Shown: piece after piece, positions 57,122 to 64,000 of the stretch | Layout: every line of letters begins with the position of its first letter | Numbering within the stretch: the stretch's first letter is position 1 | Assembly: GCA_013420905.1 (NCBI GenBank) | Contig: JAAXNY010000004.1 | Span: 806,001-870,000, forward strand | DNA: 64,000 bases | Reading direction: 5' to 3' | DNA from: Collybia mongolica | Taxonomy: Eukaryota > Basidiomycota > Agaricomycetes > Agaricales > Clitocybaceae | The notes under the pieces: model-generated | Told to the model about the DNA's origin: nothing | What the model saw: only the letters and a program-made list of their open reading frames with translations | Databases searched by the model: none | Translations under genes and position numbers: made by a program

Positions 57122-58396
57122 ATGGTTTGTGCACACCTACAAGCTCAACACACCGCCCCACGCTCTGGATCCCCCCTGGTACTCGCTGGCGATAACTCGG
57201 GACTTGCACCTGGGCGTACGGAGCCTACTATGACACGCGCGGGACTCGCCGGCCGCCTCGAAGCAGGAGATAACGCGAGAGTCGATAAAGCTGGCAATTC
57301 ACGAGACAGCCTTGCGCCGGATATCCAGGATCGGGACAGGGACAAGAATCAAGAACAAGACAACGGAGGCTCCCCGCCGGACTCGCCATCGCCCGCGCCC
57401 CGGTCGACACGCCCCCATGTCTTCCCAAACTCGCCACAAGGTCTCGCGCCCCGCGCCTCGGCCTCGTCGCAAACACATACTGCAGTTACACCAGCACCAG
57501 GCTCCCTACCTCCCACCTCCGGATCACCCGTACCTGTACCCGCACTCACGCTCGCGCTCGCACTAGGCTGCCTAGGCACGATCGCCCCCCTAATCCACCT
57601 CGCCAAGGCCGCGCCGACGCCCCCACCAGGACTCGTCGCGCTCTCCACAGCAATCGCGTTAGGCGGGTTCCTGTGCTTCTTCTACCGCGCCGTGCGCCGC
57701 GGCGCGCGGGCTGCTGCGGTGCTCTGCGGCCGCGCTGGGGCGTACACGGATGCGGTGGCGTGTGGGGGCGCTGTGGTGGTGTGTGCTGCGACGGGGGGAG
57801 CGGCGGGGGTGTGCTTGGGGGCGGTTGTGGCGTCGGTGGTGTTGGGGGGGTGTCTTGTGTTTTGGAGGCATGGTTTGGGCAGGCGGGAGGGGGGGAAGGG
57901 GGAGAAGGGGGTGCAGACTGATGGTTTGGGTGGGGGGGGTGTTGGGGGTGGGGCGATGGGGGTGGATGAGGATGTTGAGGCTGAGGCTGATGTGGAGGAG
58001 GATACGATTGCTGAGATCGGCCCCGTTGATGAGGGGAAGGATAAGCCCAGACAAGATGGCGTGGAGGACATATTTGAGCATACGAACTTTGAGAAGGACT
58101 CGGTCGTTTCTGTGAGAGCGTCTATTTTCCCCACCCCGAAGCTTGTCGCGCCGCTCACAAAATGTACACTCACTCACTCACAGTCCACGCCGCGCAAGCC
58201 GAAGCTCAACCCTTTCGCACCAGAGTTCAGGCCTGTAGGCCGCGTTCCTTCCGGTGGCATCCGGACTGGGATGGGGATTGGGAATGTGATTCCGGACCCG
58301 TCTGTGCGGTTCCCCAAGGCGATCCCGATCATGCCTCCGCGCCGACGTGTTCGCGCCCGGGTCCGCGTGAGTGCGCTTGGGACGGGTGAGGATTGA
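57122..58396 (+). CDS. Membrane protein of unknown function, Pro-rich N-terminus (424 aa)
   Basis: Single open frame. The first 140 residues are hydrophilic and Ser/Pro-rich. About 3-4 hydrophobic segments follow: VPALTLALALGCLGTIAPLI, LVALSTAIALGGFLCFFY, AVACGGAVVVCAATGGAAGV and LGAVVASVVLGGCLVFW. An acidic linker and a basic tail with PRRRVRARVRV end the protein. Codon bias is strongly towards G/C at third positions, and GGT/GGG-rich codons dominate the membrane part, which supports a real gene. No family recognised. Confidence 0.65.
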   Translation: MVCAHLQAQHTAPRSGSPLVLAGDNSGLAPGRTEPTMTRAGLAGRLEAGDNARVDKAGNSRDSLAPDIQDRDRDKNQEQDNGGSPPDSPSPAPRSTRPHVFPNSPQGLAPRASASSQTHTAVTPAPGSLPPTSGSPVPVPALTLALALGCLGTIAPLIHLAKAAPTPPPGLVALSTAIALGGFLCFFYRAVRRGARAAAVLCGRAGAYTDAVACGGAVVVCAATGGAAGVCLGAVVASVVLGGCLVFWRHGLGRREGGKGEKGVQTDGLGGGGVGGGAMGVDEDVEAEADVEEDTIAEIGPVDEGKDKPRQDGVEDIFEHTNFEKDSVVSVRASIFPTPKLVAPLTKCTLTHSQSTPRKPKLNPFAPEFRPVGRVPSGGIRTGMGIGNVIPDPSVRFPKAIPIMPPRRRVRARVRVSALGTGED

Positions 58397-59609
58397 GGTG
58401 GTTAATGGGATGGTGTGTTCGGTTTTTTTTTTTTTTTTGCCATTTTTCATGGTGTGGCCTGCCTTTGGATGTGATGTGTACATGGACATTTTTATACTTG
58501 GACCTTGTGATGTATTTTACCACACATACTATAATTAAATGTACTTGAACTTTGTACCCTTAGAAATGAATTACCACTACAACCTCCTTATACATTCCTG
58601 AATAAATGACAAAAATGTGTCCAAGAGTATATATATTTGTTTCCTGGAACGTTATGATGTTAGGGCAAACATGTGATTCAGAGTTCTATTTGTAGAAAGA
58701 GGTCTTTCCTTTTACAGTGTGATAAAAACTAATACTCTAAACCTTTCAGCTAAGTTTAGATCATATCTTCATCCAGTACCAAGGTGGCTTATTTGGTCAA
58801 AGATGACTTGGGGTTCCTGTAAGGGCAACCCTATGTCATGCCACACTGACCCCAAGTTGGCTGATGTGTGATCTAGCAGAAGAATCCAAAGTTATATTTC
58901 AGACATCAAGTTATGAGTGCTTATGTTTACATAATTAACTCATTCATCATCCTGGGTTTGCGGGGAAAATCCAGTGTACCCAACAAGATCCAGTGTTGTT
59001 TTTCCCACAGTTAGTAATTTTGAAGTGTTCCAAGAATTCATTAGAACATGATCAGTAAACATTTTGAAATATATCAGTAAAACTTTGTAGCTGTGGGAAT
59101 ATCTTTCTAGCTGTGAGAATCAAAATTAGCCAATGTGCAGATTTTGAACAAAAAAAGGCAATTGCTAACATGGGCTGTGTTTAATAATATAAATTCGAGT
59201 TAATTGGCCTTTTTCTTGGGATATTTTAGGAATTAAATAATGGGGGTGTGCAATACTTAGTAATTTTGTGTACTGATGCAAATAGCCAGAGGTAAATAAA
59301 CTTAATCAGACTGTAAATAGACTAACAAATTCATTGGAGAGAATGGTTATCTTTTTTTTTGTAGAGTGTTATGGCTGTTTAGGCCTTATCCTCTAGATCA
59401 ATCTGGTTTATTGTTTGTTCATTCTAGACTGTTGACTCTGTAAGTCCAATGTCTAATGACTCCCTCAGTAGGGCTAAGTCAGATTGTTCATTCAAAGATG
59501 CACTACTCCCTTTGTAAGGCAAGTAGGATTGAGTTCACATTGAGGAGTCAAGAATAGATGAATAAGGTGAATTCAGCTAGGTCAAGCTAAAGAACTAACT
59601 AAGCTAGAA
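58397..59609. other. CpG-poor relic tract left of the Gypsy element
   Basis: I find only three CG dinucleotides between 58501 and 59631 (at about 58650, 58961 and 59197). A T run at 58423-58438 marks the end of the membrane-protein gene. No coding remnant is readable except the shared repeat segment at 58818. Confidence 0.65.
58818..58890 (+). repeat. Dispersed repeat segment, copy 2
   Basis: Matches 27147-27220: TGTAAGGGCAACCCTATGTC, CATGCCA, then GATCTAGCAGA and AATCCAAAG in the same order, with mostly transition differences. Both copies lie in CpG-depleted tracts. Confidence 0.6.
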
Positions 59610-61010
59610 TGTCCCTATATATACATAGGAGTCCGATAAGCATAGATAAGCGCGGTTTACGCTATTGGTCATATAGATAAGAGGGATTAATGCTGTTGGT
59701 TATATAGATAAAGGGGATGAGTAAGCATGGGATAAATAAGACTAATGGAGAATTGTCTGAGTAATGCAAACCAATATTAGTAAGTATGAGTAAGCAACAG
59801 TGAGTAAGAAGAAAAAGATAGATAGGGCGCTGATAGGGCCCGAAATTGTTTGCACTTGTAAAGTCGACAAGTAAGGCTATTAGTATCATTTCTAATAACC
59901 AAGTAAACGGTAATAAAGGATTAGAGTCGAGCTCCAAGACGGCTAATCAGAGTGAACTAGTCTAATGGATAATACACTATCAGTACAGAGGACTATGAGT
60001 ACGGTCTATTATTAGTCCTATTCACCATGCCCGGTTACAACCTCGGTGTCTTAGTTCATAAGTAACCGTTGTAGTATGATATCATTAGTCCGGGGATCAT
60101 CATTAATAGGAGAAGTAATTGTAAATTCGGGACTTGCACAACCCGATCCTAGTCAGGGGTACTTGGTGTTAACTACTGGAAGCGACGGGACCCCGTGAAT
60201 AGCAACCGGGACAATCAGGAGGAGTAAATGACAGTGCCGCGCTGTTTTAAATAATGGAGCGCGCGGTCGCGACTTGATAAGAGTTTAGCCAGCTCTTTCA
60301 GTATTTGATAAGTAACCAGTAAATGGCGTAATTGGCACGCATGGCGCGCGCGCCAAGTTGTAGAGGACACATCAGCATTGAATACAGATCCTTGGCGCGT
60401 GGGAGCGCGGTTCCGTGTAAAATTTACAATTCCGTATGATATTTAGTTTGTACACTATAAATAGACTGTAGATAAGTAGCGCTAAGGCAAGGAATCTTGC
60501 CCCCACTTCGCGCGACTATAGAGTATACAAATCACATTTGTTAAAACACTATTGCGTGCCCAAATTAAGGATCAGATTGCTTCAACGTGTCTTGATTGGA
60601 ATTGATTGGAGAACCACAGAATTAAAGAAACTTAGTTCACTTGGAACTTAGTACCGTATTGTCCGTTGGAATTACTAGGCACTTGGCCTTAGTGCACTTG
60701 GCACTGTATTGTTTGATAAGTCACTTGGACTTATAGATCCGCTTGGGATCATTAATAATTGAACGTACACTTGGTACTCAGTCTATTGGATCGGGAGATA
60801 TTATAAATATACCCAGCAGGTTTTTAAACCTGTGTTGAAGCTTTTGTCTAAAACAAACCCGTTGAGAGATCATTGAAAAGGGCTTTGGCTAGTACTATTC
60901 AAAGCTTAGTGCTTCTAAGCGCTTGAACCCGAACTCAAAACAGGCGATTCCTACTGTTCGTGTGTTGATTGTTAGGTTTGGTGTGTGTGTGTGTGAGGGA
61001 TTACATTACA
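59610..61010 (+). repeat. Candidate 5' LTR
   Basis: Borders are inferred: the sequence starts TGTCCC just where CpG depletion ends, and ends ATTACA directly before a primer-site-like stretch. The second LTR is outside the window, so the borders cannot be checked here. A GT microsatellite lies at about 60980-60995. Confidence 0.45.
60456..60463 (+). promoter_or_regulatory. TATA box of the candidate LTR
   Basis: TATAAATA in an otherwise neutral context, inside the proposed LTR and about 550 bases before its end; a plausible U3/R promoter element. Confidence 0.4.
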
Positions 61011-61022
61011 TAGCATCAGCGC
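61011..61022 (+). other. Candidate primer-binding site
   Basis: TAGCATCAGCGC directly follows the proposed LTR end. It resembles the TGG-type sites complementary to tRNA 3' ends but is not an exact match to one I can name. Confidence 0.3.
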
Positions 61023-61155
61023 ACTTATAGCCCAGGAGCCCCCTTTCATCTGGAGCCCACCGCGAGGGTTCAGAGTTTTGAATAGTCTAAAGAGAGCATC
61101 TTTCTTTGAAAAATATTATACCAAGACAAGTAACGTCGTCTACAAATTGAAGTAG

Positions 61156-61968
61156 AGCGGAGAAAGTTTAGTCAATCTGTCTCAAGAGCCATGCCCACAA
61201 GCCAGCTCGTCAAACAGACTAACTAATCAGCCACTTGCAAGACAAGTAGCTACAAAAACGCGGCAGACTAAAAATTCGCAAAACGCTGGAGTAACAGAGT
61301 CATTACCACCTCCTAGGCGAGCGCGCACACGGGGATCTTCACAACCAGCCTTTGGATCTTCAGGACCAAGGCAAGTATTTAGAACTCCAGAGCCCTTAGG
61401 AAACATATCAACTACTAGTAAACCAGTAGCGCACGGAAGATTGTCCGTAGTAAACCCAGTAGCAAACCCGAACTCGTTAGCTACTCAGAACCGTTCAGTA
61501 ATCATGACTGAACCCCCTCGTAAATATATGCCCCAACCAGGCGTCCGTGATGCACCAGTATTCAAAGGAAAAGAGCCCACGGGTTTAATCCGGTTTCTGG
61601 AGCGAATGGAGGTCCTATGGAAGGAGTGTAACATTACAAATGATGAAGAAAAGAAGTTAATGTTAGGAAAATACGCAGACCTACAATCAGAGAATGAGTG
61701 GAGGGCATTAGACCACTATAAGACAGGCACTTGGACGGATTTCAAGACAGAGTTGATCTCTAGTTATCCGGAAGCACTCGATCAAGTAGAAGGATCAGTA
61801 GCCAAGTTAGACGCAGTGTGTCGCACCAACCCACGTATTGGAGTAACCGATGAGGCCGCGCTGAAAAAGCTGAAGCGTGAATTCAAAGCAGAATCTATTA
61901 AACTCTTGGGAGTTAGGCCACCAATTATCTCTAACCGAGAATTAGATCCCAAGTACAAGGAAGGCTAA
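61156..61968 (+). pseudogene. gag, 5' part (capsid-type), start and end disrupted
   Basis: The frame is open from after a TAG at 61153 to the TAA at 61966. It contains a basic Ser/Pro-rich head and the typical Gypsy capsid opening FKGKEPTGLIRFLERMEVLW, then CNITNDEEKKLMLGKYAD and TWTDFKTELISSYPEA. The likely original start ATG at 61191 is in another frame, so one base has been gained or lost near 61205. The end falls directly after LDPKYKE, where the capsid domain should continue. Confidence 0.75.
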
Positions 61969-62033
61969 CCCTGCTAGGGAATAATCAGTCTAATGCTACA
62001 CAGGCAGGACAAGCCGTTGCTACAAACAACTGA

Positions 62034-62978
62034 GCAGATCCTAATACTATTGCCGAAGCCGCCGCGCTCGCGCGACGAAAAGGGGATCAGTACGATCTGG
62101 AGGAAGTTATAGCAACTGCAATCAGCATTTCTGAAGGTGTAGCCAACATGAATATTCCAGACACAAATAGATCGTTTATAACGTCCGTAACAGCAACAGC
62201 AGCGCCCAAAATCAAAGTAGAGATGGATGAAATAAAACAACAAATAGTTAATTTGTTAGACCGTCTCCAAGTAAATGAGAAGAATACGAGGAGTGGATTC
62301 GAGGATGTAATGAAAGCGCTTCAACAAGCAACTGTTCAGAACCATGCCACGAATAGCGCACCCCAGCAGCATCAGTATCAGAATCAGTATGGAAAGCCTA
62401 AAGAAGGACAACCGCAAAGACCAAATGCGTATAAATGTCACTACTGTTTTACACCCGGACACTTCATAATGGCCTGTCCCGAGAAACAGAAACATTTTGA
62501 GGAAGGGAAAATAAAAACCAACGCAAATGGAGGAGTATGCTTACCAGACGGATCATATATTCCAAGAGAACCAGAAACGGTATCATTGAAAGATAAAGTG
62601 GAACACTTCCATTCAAAGAAGGTAGCGGCCCTTTATTACGGAGATGTCACGGAAGGACCCGCTCCAGGAGTATTGTCCGTTATGCAGTCACATAATGCAG
62701 TAGACAATAGTAACGACATTGGAACCTTGAAAGCCATAATGGCACAAATGGCACAATTTCAAGCGCAACAAATGTTAGGACAACAGAGTGCGCAAACTGT
62801 GTTGCCAGTACCGCCTCAGATGCAGAAACAGGAATATATAAATAATAACTATAATCCTATGGCAAAGAGCGCGCCGAATCCTGACATAGTAGCCTTACAA
62901 GCACAAATGAGTACTTTATTAGGGCAGGTAGCAGAACTCAATAACCAAAACAAGGTTAAAGAGTCGGGTTTCAATTAG
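62034..62978 (+). pseudogene. gag, 3' part with CCHC zinc knuckle
   Basis: This continues gag in a different frame and follows an in-frame TGA at 62031. The order is an Ala/Arg-rich helix (AEAAALARRKGDQYDLEE), a coiled-coil-like stretch, a Gln-rich linker, and the nucleocapsid knuckle CHYCFTPGHFIMAC (about 62435-62476), which fits CxxCxxxxHxxxxC exactly. A Met/Gln-rich tail ends at TAG 62976-62978. Part of the capsid seems to be missing between the two gag pieces. Confidence 0.78.
62966..62972 (+). promoter_or_regulatory. Programmed -1 frameshift heptamer G GGT TTC
   Basis: In the gag frame the codons are TCG GGT TTC AAT TAG, so GGGTTTC fits the X XXY YYZ rule exactly. The -1 frame is closed upstream by a TAA at 62957-62959 and open from there to the window end, so the only shift window is about 20 bases and the heptamer sits inside it, one codon before the gag stop. 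Confidence 0.75.
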
Positions 62979-64000
62979 GTCCGATGAAGGAGGCTAAGGA
63001 ACACGCTAGACCTACGACTAGGTCGCGTTCCAAGAGACAGCCAGAGGACCGAAGTAAAAACGGAAATAGTCGTCAAGAAAGTAACGATTCGGAGAGTAGT
63101 CGGGATAGTAGTGAAGAGGAGTTGGCAGCGCCGGTAGCGCCGTCTCCAAGGAAAAAGAAAGTAAATTTTGTTGAACCATCAGTAAAGTCTCCAGTACGAA
63201 AAGAATTACCCTACATCGATGTGCCCGTGGTACCCTACATACCCCGGAGAACGGAACGCAACCCTGAACCAGTTGATCCGCTACCTAATTTTAACACTAA
63301 GCGCGGTCCGACTTATGAAACTAAGTCCCCGATAGAAGTAAAATTAAAAGGTGGCGATATAATTGCTAAAGTGTTAGACAACCCTATCACATTGACCACG
63401 GGAGAGTTAATGGGCTCGTCAAAAACCATTAGAGATGGGATAAAGAATATTGTAACTGCCAGACGTAAGTCCCTCACCCAAAGGGATGCTAACTTGCAAA
63501 TAAACGGAATAGATGAGGAAGACGTCTTACCCTTTGGAGGGGACTGGGAACTTGATGATAACTACTTACGGCATGACGCGCTACCAGTAGAGTCAATCCC
63601 ATTCCAGTCTTTCTTCATCTCGGAGTATGACCGCGGCGGGATACCTAAGGGATCTATAATATGCGGAGACCCAGTCCTACAGTATTTAGAATCTTTACCA
63701 GCTGGGGAAGAGCCCAAACAGTTGTATGTAGCCAAAGAATCGGCCTCTTTGTGCGCAGTATATCCAGTAATAAATGGGGTAGGAATGGAGGAATCTTTAT
63801 TAGATGGGGGATCCCAAATAGTATCAATGGCTAAACAAACGGCTTTAGACTTAGATATTTCATGGGATCCGGACGTTGTCATACACATGCAGAGTGCTAA
63901 TAAACAAGTTGAGAAAACAGCGGGATTAGCGCGCAATGTCCCTTTCTTGTTTAATGACATGGCCATCTACCTCCAAGTACATATCATAAATTCACCCGCA
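62973..64000 (+). CDS. pol, 5' end: linker and retropepsin-like protease, partial
   Basis: This is read in the -1 frame after the heptamer, or possibly from the ATG at 62984. It is open for the full 1 kb to the window edge. A Ser/Arg-rich acidic linker and a KRKKK-type basic patch precede a segment with LPYIDVPVVPYIPRR and then the protease core ESLLDGGSQIVSM (about 63789-63830). The active-site triplet is Asp-Gly-Gly instead of the usual Asp-Ser/Thr-Gly, as in several Gypsy lineages. Reverse transcriptase, RNase H and integrase should follow beyond the window. Confidence 0.8.

Larger units (their letters stand above)
59610..64000 (+). mobile_element. Ty3/Gypsy LTR retrotransposon, 5' part, cut by the right window edge
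   Basis: A long non-coding leader with LTR character (59610-61010) is followed by gag (two broken frames), a CCHC zinc knuckle, a -1 frameshift heptamer and a pol frame that begins with an aspartic protease. CpG content is normal, unlike the DNA to its left, so the insertion is younger than its flank. Gag reading frames are damaged, so this copy is unlikely to be autonomous. Confidence 0.85.

Noticed and set aside
57682..58177. Long minus-strand open frames opposite the membrane-protein gene (163-172 codons)
   Set aside because: They are antisense shadows caused by strong third-position GC bias; composition is His/Pro/Ser-rich without any domain.
60979..60998. GT repeat as a regulatory Z-DNA element
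   Set aside because: A short microsatellite near the LTR end; nothing further supports a function.
61201..61280. Resemblance of the gag head (QVATKTRQTK) to a histone H3 tail
   Set aside because: A short basic, Thr-rich stretch in a low-complexity region; no other histone feature is present.
1..64000. A secondary-metabolite, mating-type or CRISPR-like cluster
   Set aside because: No synthase, homeodomain or pheromone-receptor genes and no regularly spaced repeats were found. The ICMT-like gene alone is not evidence of a mating locus.

Overview
The window is nuclear DNA of a basidiomycete fungus, almost certainly a mushroom-forming agaricomycete. Genes are split by many introns of about 47-70 nt. 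They encode typical fungal families (HET-domain incompatibility protein, CPS1/hyaluronan-synthase-like GT2, DAL5-type permease, GPI-anchored pepsin-type protease, Rex1-type exonuclease), and the transposable elements are of basidiomycete type. No rRNA, tRNA, CRISPR array or bacterial-style operon was seen. All gene models were spliced by hand from GT/AG (rarely GC/AG) borders that keep the frame; none was checked against a database or transcripts.

Layout. 0-4 kb: a HET gene running off the left edge with a one-base frameshift, then a 2.6 kb spacer. 4.2-22.8 kb: a dense genic block holding a Cys-containing Pro/Ser-rich protein, a PIG-X/Pbn1 GPI-mannosyltransferase subunit, a six-exon GT2 polysaccharide synthase, a mariner-like MITE, two tandem BRI3-like small membrane proteins, a PC-esterase/TBL-like type II membrane protein, a 921-residue protein built from repeated dsRBD-like modules, and an ICMT-like methyltransferase. 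23.6-30.1 kb: a repeat block with an internally deleted TA-flanked transposon, followed by a 4.8 kb 'CpG desert' in which I count only five CG dinucleotides and which contains a decayed second copy of the same transposase family. 30.9-37.9 kb: an ARF-like GTPase with a long C-terminal domain, a Gfo/Idh/MocA oxidoreductase and a Rex1-like exonuclease. 38-39.5 kb: a young 850-bp TA-flanked element nested inside an older CpG-free relic. 40.4-58.4 kb: a second genic block with a 17-exon DAL5-type permease, a large disordered nuclear-type protein, an Ariadne-type RBR ubiquitin ligase, a HIT zinc-finger protein, a protein with an F-box-like N-terminus, an aspartic protease and a membrane protein. 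58.5-59.6 kb: a second CpG-poor tract, abutting a CpG-normal Ty3/Gypsy element (LTR, gag, zinc knuckle, a -1 frameshift heptamer and protease) that runs off the right edge.

The genes do not form an obvious pathway cluster; this looks like ordinary housekeeping and surface-biology genes separated by repeats of different ages. The most informative features are the contrast between CpG-depleted old repeats and CpG-normal younger insertions, the module-per-intron architecture of the dsRBD-like gene, two GC-AG introns, micro-exons, the tandem BRI3-like pair, and the slippery heptamer placed exactly at the gag end.
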